From positions 3,782,001 to 3,846,000 of the forward strand of contig NZ_JAIHLP010000002.1 in the NCBI RefSeq assembly GCF_020009625.1: a DNA stretch of 64,000 nt, in the 5' to 3' direction. The position numbers and the translations under genes were made by a program. This stretch comes from Leifsonia poae. Lineage in GTDB: Bacteria; Actinomycetota; Actinomycetes; Actinomycetales; Microbacteriaceae. The notes under the pieces were generated by a model, which saw only the letters and a list, made by a program, of their open reading frames with translations, made no database searches and was not told the origin of the DNA. Shown piece after piece: positions 27,106-37,115 of the stretch. Numbering within the stretch: the stretch's first letter is position 1; every line of letters begins with the position of its first letter.

Positions 27106-27902
27106 TGGGAAGCGCCACCAGAGAAGCATTGGCCCGGTCCGTGTCGGCTCTCGCCGCCCAGGGGACCAAGGCCGATCTGGCGACGGCTGAAGACCTGTTC
27201 GCCGCAGGACGAGTCGTCGCCGACTCCGCCCAGCTCCGTGCGGTCGTCAGCGACCCGTCGGCCGACCCGAAGGGCAAGGCCGCACTGGTCTCGCAGGTCT
27301 TCGGTCCGCAGCTGTCCGCTCCGGCGGTCGAGCTGCTGGTCGCGATCGCTGGGCAGCGCTGGTCGAACCAGACCGATCTGCTCGCTGCGATCGAAGAACT
27401 GGGCATCCGTGCCATTGCGCAGTCGGCGCCCGTGGGCACCGACATCGCGTCGGAGCTGTTCACGTTCGGAGGTGCCGTGACCTCCAACGCGGATCTCGAA
27501 CTCGCGCTGCGCAGCAAGCTGGCCGACCCCGCCGCCAAGGGTGCGCTGGTCGACCGGCTGCTCGCCGGCAAGGCCTCGGACCAGACCGCCGCCATCGTGC
27601 GCCAGCTGGTGCTGCAGCCCCGCGGCCGCAGCATCCGCGAGGGTCTGCGCGAAGCGGCCCGTGTCGTCGCCGCCCAATCCGATCTCACCATCGCGACCGT
27701 CTACACCGCCAAGCCGCTCCCGGCCGACCAGCTGGAGCGTCTCGGGGCCGGGCTCGCGAAGAAGTACGGAGCGAAACTGAAGATCAACCAGATCGTCGAC
27801 ACCGCCGTGATGGGCGGACTGCGGGTGCAGATCGGCGACGACGTGATCGACGGCAGCATCGCCTCGCGCATCAACGATTTACGACTTCAGTTGGCGGGCT
27901 GA
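27105..27902 (+). CDS. atpH: ATP synthase F1 subunit delta
   Basis: 265-residue stalk protein connecting the b dimer to the alpha3beta3 head. The N-terminal helical domain and the C-terminal GGLRVQIGDDVIDGSIASRINDLRLQL segment match the OSCP/delta family. It is longer than the ~180-residue E. coli protein, with a middle insertion of about 80 residues, a feature seen in actinobacterial delta subunits. It is coupled to atpF by a 1-base overlap. Confidence 0.94.
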   Translation: MGSATREALARSVSALAAQGTKADLATAEDLFAAGRVVADSAQLRAVVSDPSADPKGKAALVSQVFGPQLSAPAVELLVAIAGQRWSNQTDLLAAIEELGIRAIAQSAPVGTDIASELFTFGGAVTSNADLELALRSKLADPAAKGALVDRLLAGKASDQTAAIVRQLVLQPRGRSIREGLREAARVVAAQSDLTIATVYTAKPLPADQLERLGAGLAKKYGAKLKINQIVDTAVMGGLRVQIGDDVIDGSIASRINDLRLQLAG

Positions 27903-27935
27903 CCGAGAGGTCTCCGCCCCACTTCAGGCATCCAG

Positions 27936-27951
27936 GGACTGTCAAGTCCCG
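27936..27951 (+). repeat. Small hairpin between atpH and atpA
   Basis: GGGACT (27936-27941) pairs with AGTCCC (27946-27951) around GTCA in the 67-base atpH-atpA gap. It has no T tract and precedes the atpA ribosome-binding site. Confidence 0.5.
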
Positions 27952-27969
27952 CACAGATAGGGAACAACG

Positions 27970-29607
27970 ATGGCAGAACTAACGATCAGCCCCGATGAGA
28001 TTCGGAATGCGCTGAAGGACTTCGTCTCCAACTACGAGCCGAGCAAGGCCGAGACCACCGAGGTCGGTCACGTGATCGACGCGTCCGACGGCATCGCGCA
28101 CGTCGAGGGGCTCCCGGGCGTCATGGCGAACGAGCTGATCCGCTTCTCGAACGGTGTCGCGGGCCTGGCCCAGAACCTCGACGAGAACGAGATCGGCGTC
28201 GTCATCCTCGGCGAGTTCGACGGCATCGTCGAAGGCATGGAGGTGACCCGCACCGGCGAGGTCCTCTCGGTGCCCGTCGGCGACGGCTACCTCGGCCGCG
28301 TCGTCGACCCGCTCGGCAACCCGATCGACGGTCTCGGCGAGATCGCCACCGAGGGTCGTCGCGAGCTCGAGCTCCAGGCTCCCGGTGTCATGCAGCGCAA
28401 GAGCGTGCACGAGCCCCTGCAGACCGGCATCAAGGCCATCGACGCCATGATCCCGGTCGGCCGCGGCCAGCGCCAGCTGATCATCGGCGACCGTCAGACC
28501 GGTAAGACGGCCATCGCGATCGACACGATCATCAACCAGAAGGCCAACTGGGAATCGGGCGACACCAACAAACAGGTGCGATGCATCTACGTCGCCATCG
28601 GCCAGAAGGGCTCGACCATCGCCTCGGTGAAGGGCGCCCTCGAAGACGCCGGCGCGATGGAGTACACCACCATCGTCGCCGCCCCGGCCTCTGACCCGGC
28701 CGGCTTCAAGTACCTCGCCCCCTACACCGGATCGGCCATCGGCCAGCACTGGATGTACGGCGGCAAGCACGTCCTCATCATCTTCGATGACCTGTCGAAG
28801 CAGGCAGAGGCCTACCGCGCCGTTTCGCTGCTGCTGCGTCGTCCGCCGGGACGCGAGGCGTACCCCGGCGACGTCTTCTACCTGCACTCCCGTCTGCTGG
28901 AGCGTTGCGCCAAGCTTTCCGATGAGCTGGGCGCCGGCTCGATGACCGGCCTGCCGATCATCGAGACCAAGGCGAACGACGTCTCGGCGTACATCCCGAC
29001 CAACGTGATCTCGATCACCGACGGCCAGATCTTCCTGCAGTCCGACCTGTTCAACTCGAACCAGCGCCCGGCGGTCGACGTCGGTATCTCGGTGTCCCGG
29101 GTCGGCGGCGACGCTCAGGTGAAGTCGATCAAGAAGGTCTCCGGCACGCTCAAGCTCGAGCTCGCCCAGTACCGCTCCCTCGAGGCGTTCGCGATGTTCG
29201 CCTCCGACCTGGATGCGGCCAGCCGCCGCCAGCTCGCCCGCGGTGCGCGTCTGACCGAGCTGCTCAAGCAGCCGCAGTACTCGCCGTTCCCGGTGGAAGA
29301 CCAGGTCGTCTCGATCTGGGCCGGCACCAACGGCAAGCTCGACGAGGTTCCGGTCGAAGACGTGCTGCGCTTCGAATCCGAGCTGCTCGACCACCTGCGT
29401 CGCAACTCCGACGTGCTCGACGTGCTGCGCGAGACGAACCTGCTCTCCGACGAGACTGTCGAGAAGCTCGAAGCCGAGGTCGAGAAGTTCAAGCTCGAGT
29501 TCCAGACCGGCGAGGGCAAGCCGCTCGCCTCGGTCGGGCGCGAGGAGTTCGAGGCGATCGCGCAGGAAGACGTCAACCAGGAGCGCATCGTCAAGGCGAA
29601 GCGCTGA
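27970..29607 (+). CDS. atpA: ATP synthase F1 subunit alpha
   Basis: 545-residue non-catalytic nucleotide-binding subunit of the F1 head. The beta-barrel N-domain is followed by the P-loop [13 protein letters not shown] (residues 174-186), and the [14 protein letters not shown] segment holds the family signature [13 protein letters not shown]. The C-terminal helical domain runs to KAKR and is about 35 residues longer than in E. coli. Confidence 0.98.
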   Translation: MAELTISPDEIRNALKDFVSNYEPSKAETTEVGHVIDASDGIAHVEGLPGVMANELIRFSNGVAGLAQNLDENEIGVVILGEFDGIVEGMEVTRTGEVLSVPVGDGYLGRVVDPLGNPIDGLGEIATEGRRELELQAPGVMQRKSVHEPLQTGIKAIDAMIPVGRGQRQLIIGDRQTGKTAIAIDTIINQKANWESGDTNKQVRCIYVAIGQKGSTIASVKGALEDAGAMEYTTIVAAPASDPAGFKYLAPYTGSAIGQHWMYGGKHVLIIFDDLSKQAEAYRAVSLLLRRPPGREAYPGDVFYLHSRLLERCAKLSDELGAGSMTGLPIIETKANDVSAYIPTNVISITDGQIFLQSDLFNSNQRPAVDVGISVSRVGGDAQVKSIKKVSGTLKLELAQYRSLEAFAMFASDLDAASRRQLARGARLTELLKQPQYSPFPVEDQVVSIWAGTNGKLDEVPVEDVLRFESELLDHLRRNSDVLDVLRETNLLSDETVEKLEAEVEKFKLEFQTGEGKPLASVGREEFEAIAQEDVNQERIVKAKR

Positions 29608-29658
29608 GCCGGCGTCGTCAGACGATCCGACACCAGCATTTAGTTACGTAGGAGAGAC

Positions 29659-30558
29659 ATGGGAGCGCAACTTCGGGTCTACCGGCAGAAGATCAAGTCT
29701 GCCCAGACGACCAAGAAGATCACTCGGGCCATGGAGCTGATCTCCGCCTCACGCATCCAGAAGGCGCAGGCGCGAGTCGCCGCATCCACGCCGTACGCCC
29801 GCGCCATCACGCGCGCCGTATCGGCGGTTGCGACGTACTCGAACGTCGAGCACGTTCTCACGACCGAGCCGGAGAAGATCGAGCGCGCTGCGATCGTCAT
29901 CTTCTCCTCGGACCGTGGCCTCGCCGGCGCGTTCAACACGAATGTGCTCAAAGAGTCGGAGCGGCTTGCCGAGCTGCTCCGGAGCCAGGGCAAGGATGTC
30001 GTCTACTTCCTGATCGGGCGCAAGGCGAGCGGATACTTCAGTTTCCGCCGTCGCGCGTTCGAGCGGGTGTGGACGGGTGGAACGGATGCTCCGCAGTTCG
30101 AGCAGGCCAAGGAGATCGGCGACGCGATTCTCGAGTCGTTCCTCCGTGACTCCGCCGACGGCGGTGTCGACGAGATCCACGTGATCTACAACCGCTTCGT
30201 GAGTATGCTCACGCAGGAGCCGCAGGTGATCCGTCTGCTGCCGCTCGAGGTCGTGGAGGGTCTCGAGGCGCCGGCGGACAACCAGGTGCTTCCGCTCTAC
30301 GAGTTCGAGCCCGATGTCGAGACCGTTCTCGACTCGCTGCTCCCGGTGTACATCGAGAGCCGCATCTTCAACGCCATGCTGCAGTCGGCCGCCTCCAAGC
30401 ATGCCGCCACGCAGAAGGCGATGAAGTCGGCCAGCGACAATGCCGACAAGCTCATCACCGATTACACCCGGCTGGCGAACAATGCCCGCCAGTCCGAGAT
30501 CACCCAGCAGATTTCCGAGATCGTCGGCGGTGCGGACGCACTGAGCTCCGCCAAGTGA
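29659..30558 (+). CDS. atpG: ATP synthase F1 subunit gamma
   Basis: 299-residue central rotor shaft. The N-terminal helix starts [25 protein letters not shown] and the C-terminal helix has the signature [23 protein letters not shown] followed by [20 protein letters not shown] residues. The Rossmann-like middle domain lies between. TAGGAGAGAC precedes the ATG. Confidence 0.97.
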   Translation: MGAQLRVYRQKIKSAQTTKKITRAMELISASRIQKAQARVAASTPYARAITRAVSAVATYSNVEHVLTTEPEKIERAAIVIFSSDRGLAGAFNTNVLKESERLAELLRSQGKDVVYFLIGRKASGYFSFRRRAFERVWTGGTDAPQFEQAKEIGDAILESFLRDSADGGVDEIHVIYNRFVSMLTQEPQVIRLLPLEVVEGLEAPADNQVLPLYEFEPDVETVLDSLLPVYIESRIFNAMLQSAASKHAATQKAMKSASDNADKLITDYTRLANNARQSEITQQISEIVGGADALSSAK

Positions 30559-30581
30559 CCGGGCTGACACACGTTTAGTAG

Positions 30582-32063
<1,482 letters not shown>

Positions 32064-32065
32064 CA

Positions 32066-32326
32066 ATGGCTGTCCTCAATGTCAGCGTCGTCGCCGCCGA
32101 CCACGAAGTGTGGTCGGGCGAGGCGAGCATGGTCGTCGCGAAGACGGTCGAGGGTGAGATCGGTATCCTCCCCGGCCACGAACCGCTGCTGGCCATCCTC
32201 GCCTCCGGCGAGGTGCGCCTGACCCTGAACGGCGGCGAGTCGATCAAGGCCCAGGCCGACGAAGGCTTCCTCTCCGTGGAGAACAACACCGTCACGATCG
32301 TGGCGCGTCAGGCCGAGCTGGTCTGA
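32066..32326 (+). CDS. atpC: ATP synthase F1 subunit epsilon, short form
   Basis: 86-residue epsilon subunit linking gamma to the c-ring. Only the N-terminal beta-sandwich is present (VVAADHEVWSGEAS, GEIGILPGHEPLLAIL, then EGFLSVENNTVTIVA). The usual C-terminal two-helix domain of about 45 residues, which inhibits ATP hydrolysis in many bacteria, is absent; the stop follows ARQAELV. GGAG lies 12 bases before the ATG, which is 3 bases after the atpD stop. The rest of the operon looks intact, so this is likely the native form. Confidence 0.94.
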   Translation: MAVLNVSVVAADHEVWSGEASMVVAKTVEGEIGILPGHEPLLAILASGEVRLTLNGGESIKAQADEGFLSVENNTVTIVARQAELV

Positions 32327-32328
32327 TC

Positions 32329-32886
32329 GTGGCCGAGTCGGCAGTTCCCCTCGACCGTCAGTTCGGTGACGTTCGCGTACCTGTGCTGATCGCAATGGCG
32401 GGGCTCCCCGGCTCGGGAAAGTCGACGCTCGCTGAGATCATCGGCGCGCGTCTCGGTGCCACGACGGTCTCGGTCGACCCGATCGAGGCGTCGATCCTCC
32501 GTGCGGGGATCGACGCCGATCAGCCGACCGGTCTCGCCGCCTACCTGGTGGCCGAGACGATGGCCGAGCAGGTGCTGCAGTCCGGGCACTCGGTGATCGT
32601 GGATGCGGTCAACGCGGTCGAGCCTGCACGCCTGCAATGGCGTGACCTCGCGGCGCGCTCCGACGTGAAGCTCCGCGTGATCGAGGTCGTCTGCTCCGAC
32701 GAGGAGCTGCACAACGACAGGCTCGCCAAGCGCAGTCCGTTGCTGAGTGCGTACGCGGTCGAGCAGAGCATCGAGGAGTACTCCGACTGGAAGGGCGTGT
32801 GCGCGGCGATGCCGCGGATCACCCTGGACACGGTGGCCCCGCTCGGCGAGAACGTCGAGATCGCGCTGGCCTTCCTGGAGGGCTAG
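32329..32886 (+). CDS. P-loop kinase of the AAA_33/zeta-toxin-like type
   Basis: 185-residue cytoplasmic protein. Walker A is GLPGSGKST at residues 25-33, the Walker-B-like segment is HSVIVDAVNA near 82-91, and an Arg/Lys-containing lid follows (HNDRLAKRSPL). This layout is that of small kinases that phosphorylate sugars, nucleosides or polynucleotide ends. The GTG start is 2 bases after the atpC stop, so it is probably read with the atp transcript, and the next frame (broken yaaA) starts 1 base after it. The substrate is not known. Confidence 0.7.
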   Translation: MAESAVPLDRQFGDVRVPVLIAMAGLPGSGKSTLAEIIGARLGATTVSVDPIEASILRAGIDADQPTGLAAYLVAETMAEQVLQSGHSVIVDAVNAVEPARLQWRDLAARSDVKLRVIEVVCSDEELHNDRLAKRSPLLSAYAVEQSIEEYSDWKGVCAAMPRITLDTVAPLGENVEIALAFLEG

Positions 32887-32887
32887 C

Positions 32888-33690
32888 GTGCTCATCCTGC
32901 TGCCGCCCTCCGAGACCAAACGGACCGGGGAGCGGGGGCTCCGCTCGCCGTCGGCGAGCTCGGGTTCGCCGCACTGACCCCGGTGCGCCGCGCTGTGCTT
33001 CGTGCGGTGGCCTCTCTGTCACGCGATCGTGAGGCGAGCATCCGGGCGCTCAAACTCGGCCCGAAACAGGCGGCGGAGGTGGACCGCAACCGGGAGATCC
33101 CGAAGGCGCCGACGATGCCCGCGATCGAGCGGTACACCGGTGTTCTCTACGATGCGCTGGATCCCGGCTCCTTGTCGGTGGATGCGCGTGCCTTCGCCCA
33201 CACCGCTGTCGCTGTGCATTCCGCGCTCCTCGGTCTCGTAGCCGCGGACGACCTCATCCCGGCGTATCGACTCTCGTTCGACTCGCGGCTGTCGCTGGAC
33301 AAGGATGTGCCCACCCTGAAGAAGCGGTGGGCTCCGGCGGTCGGCAAAGTGCTCGCGGCACGCCCAGGCCTCATCCTGGATCTGCGCTCCGAGGGGTATG
33401 CGGCCCTCGGGCCGGCTCCGCTGCGCGAGCATGTGCACTACGTCCGTGTGCTCGCGAGGGATGCGGGCGGCGCGGTGCGCGCACTGAACCATTTCAACAA
33501 GCAGGCGAAGGGGTTGTTCGCCCGCGCGCTCATCGAAGCCGGTGGCGATCTCTCGACGACGGACGAGCTTCTCAGCTGGGCTCGGGGCGAGGGCTACGAC
33601 CTCACCCTCGCCGCCGACGGCCGGGAGCTGGAGCTCGTCGTGCCGGAGGTCGTGGGGGAGCCGGGCACGCTGATGGCTGTGCTGCGCTGA
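32888..33690 (+). pseudogene. yaaA: yaaA (DUF328, peroxide stress protein), frameshifted
   Basis: The family start VLILLPPSETKRTGER is read in one frame from GTG 32888, while the rest (from PLAVGELGFAALTPVRRAVL through NHFNKQAKGLFARALIEAGG to the end) continues in another. Adding one G to the run of five Gs at 32934-32938 rejoins both parts into a normal ~267-residue YaaA protein; the first frame otherwise stops at 32977. YaaA binds DNA and lowers free iron damage under peroxide in E. coli. The rest is undamaged, which points to a very recent mutation, a sequencing error at a homopolymer, or frame slippage in use. Confidence 0.8.
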
Positions 33691-34121
33691 ACGGCGCGCC
33701 GACGCATCCACAGCCCCCGAATTGGGCACGCGCCGGGCGGTGCAGAAGTGCATTTCTGCCGGCGGATCTGTGGTGTGTCACAGAAAAGTGAGATATGCTC
33801 ACACTCAGGTGAAGCTCAATCACAGCTTCGTATCGGGCAATGCGAGCCGGAGGAGGAGCAATCAGCCGAGGTGGGTTAGGCGCTCGCGTTCCGCGAGGTG
33901 CTCAGCCCCGCCGATCTGTCGGGCCGACGTCGTGGTAACCCGGTGTGGATTCGTTCCTGCCGACCTCGAGCACACGGATACGCGAGATCGTATATCAACT
34001 CCGCCTGCGGTCGGGCACGTGCGGGGGCGATTTCGTGAGCGAGAATCCGAGTGCTGGAATCGAGTGCCATCGTCGGCCCGACCCCCTTGGACGTCGCGCG
34101 GATGCGCGAAAGGGAACGTGC
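33691..34121. other. Gene-poor stretch, no convincing coding sequence
   Basis: About 430 bases with no frame that looks like a real protein. It holds the hairpin GCAGAA-GTGCAT-TTCTGC (33742-33759), a promoter- or operator-like element GTGAG-ATATG-CTCAC (33788-33802), and GGAGGAGGAG near 33850 that is followed by no usable start codon. This could be the eroded 5' end of a lost gene. Unannotated RNA cannot be excluded. Confidence 0.5.
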
Positions 34122-34718
34122 TCACCTCTCGGTTCGATTGGTCTCAGTGGCGCGGAAGCACCCTTCGAAATGGTCATCGACCATGCCGGTGGCTTGCATC
34201 AGCGCGTACATGGTGGTGGGGCCGACGAAGCGGAACCCGTTTCGGCGCAGCTCCTTGCTGAGCGCGGTGGACTCCGCCGTCACCGCGGGAACATCGGCCC
34301 AGGCTGTCGGCCGCGCCGACGTGGCGCTGTCGGGTGCGAAACTCCACATCAGCTCGCTGAGGGAGCCGTCGAGGGCGAGCGCGGCGCGGGCGTTGCCGAT
34401 CGTCGCCTCGATCTTGCCGCGGTGGCGGATGATGCGCGCATCTTGAAGGAGGCGCTCGACATCGGTCTCGGTCAGCGCGGCAACCCGTTCGGGGTCGAAC
34501 CCGAGGAACACCTCGCGGAAGGCGGGCCGGCGGCGCAGGATCGTGATCCACGACAGGCCGGCCTGAAACCCTTCGAGGCACATCTTCTCGTAGAGGGCGC
34601 GGGAATCGCGCTGTTCGTGGCCCCACTCCTCGTCGTGGTATCGCCGGTACTCCGGGTCGTTGGCCGACCAGGAGCAGCGGGCGAGCCCGTCGTCGCCGAT
34701 GATGACTGCCTCGTTCAT
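34122..34718 (-). CDS. tag: DNA-3-methyladenine glycosylase I
   Basis: 198-residue base-excision enzyme that removes 3-methyladenine from alkylated DNA. The N-terminal Cys of ARCSW, the YHDEEWG motif with its His, and the C-terminal DHFEGCF with His and Cys provide the four zinc ligands of the family; GLSWITILRRR matches the helix-hairpin-helix region. ATG 34718 is chosen over a start 12 residues upstream because it overlaps the ogt stop as ATGA, giving an alkylation-repair operon ogt-tag. Confidence 0.93.
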   Translation of the reverse strand: MNEAVIIGDDGLARCSWSANDPEYRRYHDEEWGHEQRDSRALYEKMCLEGFQAGLSWITILRRRPAFREVFLGFDPERVAALTETDVERLLQDARIIRHRGKIEATIGNARAALALDGSLSELMWSFAPDSATSARPTAWADVPAVTAESTALSKELRRNGFRFVGPTTMYALMQATGMVDDHFEGCFRATETNRTER

Positions 34719-35212
34719 GCGGCCAGCATGATCCCTTCGTGCGAGAGGAGCCACAGCTTGGTGGGGATGCCTTCGCCCCCGCTGTAGCCGGTGATCTTGC
34801 CGTTCGATCCGAGCACCCGGTGGCAGCCGATGATGATCGGGATCGGATTCGCGCCGACCGCTCCGCCGATGGCGCGACCCGAGCCCGGGCGGCCAATCTC
34901 GAGCCCAAGCTCACCGTAGGTGGCGAGGTGACCGAACTCGAGTCGCGCCAGCTGCTCCCATACGGCACGGCGGAAGGGGGTGCCGGCCGGGTTCACGGGG
35001 AGGTCGAACTGCTTGCGGTCGCCGGCGAAATACTCCGTGAGTTGTCGTTCGGTGAGATCGAGCACCGGAGTGCTGCGTTCGGGATGTTCCTCGAGCGGCA
35101 GGTGCCCGCTGCGTTCGATCGAGAGGGAGGTGACGCCCTGGCCGTCGCTGGTGATCTCGAGCCGGCCGAGCGGGCTCTGCATGCGCGTGAGGTAGGCGAA
35201 CGAAGTGCTCAT
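34715..35212 (-). CDS. ogt: Methylated-DNA--protein-cysteine methyltransferase
   Basis: 165-residue suicide repair protein that takes the methyl group from O6-methylguanine. The active-site Cys130 lies in IIIGCHRVLGS; the residue before it is Gly, where Pro (PCHRV) is standard. The Arg-finger helix region (RAIGGAVGANPIPI) and the C-terminal GYSGGEGIPTKLWLL, which binds DNA, are normal. It is transcribed with tag and probably as a leaderless mRNA. Confidence 0.92.
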   Translation of the reverse strand: MSTSFAYLTRMQSPLGRLEITSDGQGVTSLSIERSGHLPLEEHPERSTPVLDLTERQLTEYFAGDRKQFDLPVNPAGTPFRRAVWEQLARLEFGHLATYGELGLEIGRPGSGRAIGGAVGANPIPIIIGCHRVLGSNGKITGYSGGEGIPTKLWLLSHEGIMLAA

Positions 35213-35218
35213 GGATCG

Positions 35219-35224
35219 ACTCTA
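35219..35224 (-). promoter_or_regulatory. -10 box of ogt-tag, probable leaderless transcript
   Basis: Reading the minus strand, TAGAGT ends 6 bases before the ogt ATG; there is no ribosome-binding site. No Ada-type operator is recognised. Confidence 0.45.
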
Positions 35225-35366
35225 GGGGGTGCCTCAGACGCGCGCTCGCGGAAATCGGACACGGGGGAGAACGCTCCCGATCGGTGGCCTGTGGAGGAGT
35301 GGGCGCGAGCGCCCTGAGCGCCCATCGTGAGCGCTCGGGGCGCCCGTCCTGAGTGCCGGAGCGAAA

Positions 35367-35372
35367 TAGACT
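35367..35372 (+). promoter_or_regulatory. -10 box of the aldo/keto reductase gene
   Basis: TAGACT ends 6 bases before the ATG. Just upstream (about 35299-35350) are overlapping GC-rich inverted repeats such as GGGCGC-GA-GCGCCC and GAGCGC...GCGCTC. Confidence 0.45.
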
Positions 35373-35378
35373 TCAGGC

Positions 35379-36341
35379 ATGGCAGACATCGATTACCGCA
35401 CTCTCGGACCGTCTGGGCTCGTCGTCTCGACGATCGGCCTCGGCTGCAACAACTTCGGGCGGGCGGGCACCGCTTCCGAGTCGCAGGCGGGAACGGATGC
35501 CGTCATCGGAGCGGCGATCGACGCCGGGGTCACCTTTTTCGACACCGCGGACATCTACGGTGCCGAGCGCGGCCTGTCGGAGACTCTGATGGGCAACTCG
35601 CTGGCCGGCAAACGCGACACCATCGTGCTGGCGACCAAGTTCGGCATGGACATGGCGGGCGCCAATGGTCCCGACTGGGGCGCGCGCGGCTCCCGGCGGT
35701 ACATCCGGCTCGCCGTCGAGGCTTCGCTGCGCCGGCTGCAGACCGATTGGATCGACCTTTACCAGCTGCACCATCCCGACCCGTTCACGCCGATCGAGGA
35801 GACGCTGTCGACCCTCGACGATCTGATCTCGGAAGGGAAGATCCGCTACATCGGTCACTCGAACCTCGCCGGCTGGCAGATCGCCGAAGCGGAGTTCACA
35901 GCCGAACTGCACGGGCATCCGAAGTTCGTCTCGGCGCAGAACGAGTACAGCCTGATCGTGCGCGACGCAGAGAAGGAGGTGCTTCCGGCCGTCAACCGAT
36001 ACGGTCTGGGATTCCTGCCGTTCTTCCCGCTCTACAACGGGCTGTTCACCGGCAAGTTCACGCGAGAGGGTGGCCCGGCCGACAGCCGGATCATGATGAT
36101 CCGCAAGCACCTGCTCGACGACGCCCCCTGGGGAGCGATCGAGCGGTACCAGGCCTTCTGCGACGAGCGCGGCGTCACCATGCTGCAGGCGACGTTCGCC
36201 TGGCTGCTCGCCCAGCCCGGGCTCACGAGCGTCATCGCGGGTGCCACCCGGCCGGAGCAGATCGTGCAGAATGCCGAAGCTGCGACCGCCTGGCGGCCCA
36301 CCCCGGAAGACATCGCCGCCATCACCTCGTTCTTCTCCTGA
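35379..36341 (+). CDS. Aldo/keto reductase
   Basis: 320-residue NADPH-dependent (beta/alpha)8 oxidoreductase. The catalytic tetrad is visible: Asp and Tyr in FFDTADIYGAERG, Lys in VLATKFGMD and His in LYQLHHPDPF. The C-terminal TSVIAGATRPEQI provides the cofactor phosphate-binding region. It is similar to the YghZ/Tas-like group that reduces small aldehydes. It is a single gene ahead of a TetR/ABC-exporter unit; the physiological substrate is unknown. Confidence 0.9.
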   Translation: MADIDYRTLGPSGLVVSTIGLGCNNFGRAGTASESQAGTDAVIGAAIDAGVTFFDTADIYGAERGLSETLMGNSLAGKRDTIVLATKFGMDMAGANGPDWGARGSRRYIRLAVEASLRRLQTDWIDLYQLHHPDPFTPIEETLSTLDDLISEGKIRYIGHSNLAGWQIAEAEFTAELHGHPKFVSAQNEYSLIVRDAEKEVLPAVNRYGLGFLPFFPLYNGLFTGKFTREGGPADSRIMMIRKHLLDDAPWGAIERYQAFCDERGVTMLQATFAWLLAQPGLTSVIAGATRPEQIVQNAEAATAWRPTPEDIAAITSFFS

Positions 36342-36380
36342 CCGCCGCCTTCTGTTCGCTGGGAGCGAACGGTCTGACAA

Positions 36381-36410
36381 TTGTGAGTGAGCACTCACTC
36401 CGCGTAGGAT
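36381..36410 (+). promoter_or_regulatory. Promoter with TetR operator palindrome
   Basis: TTGTGA (36381-36386) and TAGGAT (36405-36410) with an 18-base spacer form a promoter whose -10 ends 7 bases before the GTG of the TetR gene. Inside it lies GTGAGTG-AG-CACTCAC (36383-36398), a perfect palindrome of the kind bound by TetR repressors of drug exporters. Binding would block RNA polymerase, giving autoregulation of the regulator and the exporter genes. Confidence 0.7.
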
Positions 36411-36417
36411 CTCCTCT

Positions 36418-37107
36418 GTGGACGAGACGGATGGCGTGACCGGCCCGGAGCCGCTGAGGCGCGCCCAGCCGCTGTCGGTGGAAGACCGCCAGGCGATGAT
36501 CATCGACGCCGTCATCCCGCTGCTCATCGAACACGGGCGGGGTGTCACCTCCAAACAGATCGCAGAGGCGGCCGGCATCGCCGAAGGCACGATCTTCCGC
36601 GCGTTCGGTGACAAAGAGACACTCGTGCAGGCTGCGATCGAGAAGTACCTCGACCCGGAACCGTTGCGCGATTCCCTGCGCGCGATCGACCCGGCGCTCC
36701 CGCTGGAAAACAAAGTGCGAGCGATCGTCTATCTGATGCGGGAACGATTCCAGAGCGTGATGCGGATCATGGCGGTCATCGGACCGCAGCGCCCGCCGCT
36801 GGCTCAGGGACGAGCGGAGTACTCACAGATCGTCGCCGTCATCCTCGAACCGGAAGCCGGCCGGCTCAACTGGTCGACGGAGCGCACGGCGTCCATCCTG
36901 CGCCTGATCAGCTTCGCCTCGGCTTTCCCCGCTCTCAACGAGGGCGCCGACTTCAGCTCCGACGAACTGGCCGACATCGTCCTCCTGGGCATCGCCGGCC
37001 GCTCAGCCGACCTGGCCGCTGGACTCGCCGCCGACCCCTCCGCACCGACCGGCCTGACGCCGGTGGATGCGGTATCCCCCACCGCAGAACCCTTCCCGGC
37101 GCCGTAG
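36418..37107 (+). CDS. TetR-family transcriptional repressor
   Basis: 229 residues. The helix-turn-helix is in residues about 25-65 (AMIIDAVIPLLIEHG, then TSKQIAEAAGIAEGTIFRAFGDKETL), followed by an all-helical ligand domain and a Pro/Ala-rich tail. GTG 36418 is used because the -10 box lies 7 bases upstream, so the mRNA is probably leaderless. The exporter genes start 8 bases downstream. It very probably represses its own operon through the palindrome in its promoter; the inducer may be an exporter substrate. Confidence 0.9.
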   Translation: MDETDGVTGPEPLRRAQPLSVEDRQAMIIDAVIPLLIEHGRGVTSKQIAEAAGIAEGTIFRAFGDKETLVQAAIEKYLDPEPLRDSLRAIDPALPLENKVRAIVYLMRERFQSVMRIMAVIGPQRPPLAQGRAEYSQIVAVILEPEAGRLNWSTERTASILRLISFASAFPALNEGADFSSDELADIVLLGIAGRSADLAAGLAADPSAPTGLTPVDAVSPTAEPFPAP

Positions 37108-37115
37108 GAGGCCCC

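Noticed and set aside
32888..32977. Stand-alone short gene at the start of yaaA
   Set aside because: The 29-residue product is just the normal YaaA N-terminus before the frameshift.
33722..34261. 179-residue plus-strand frame and small minus-strand frames around 33862-34125
   Set aside because: Frames overlap each other on both strands, have skewed composition and run into tag; no ribosome-binding site suits them.
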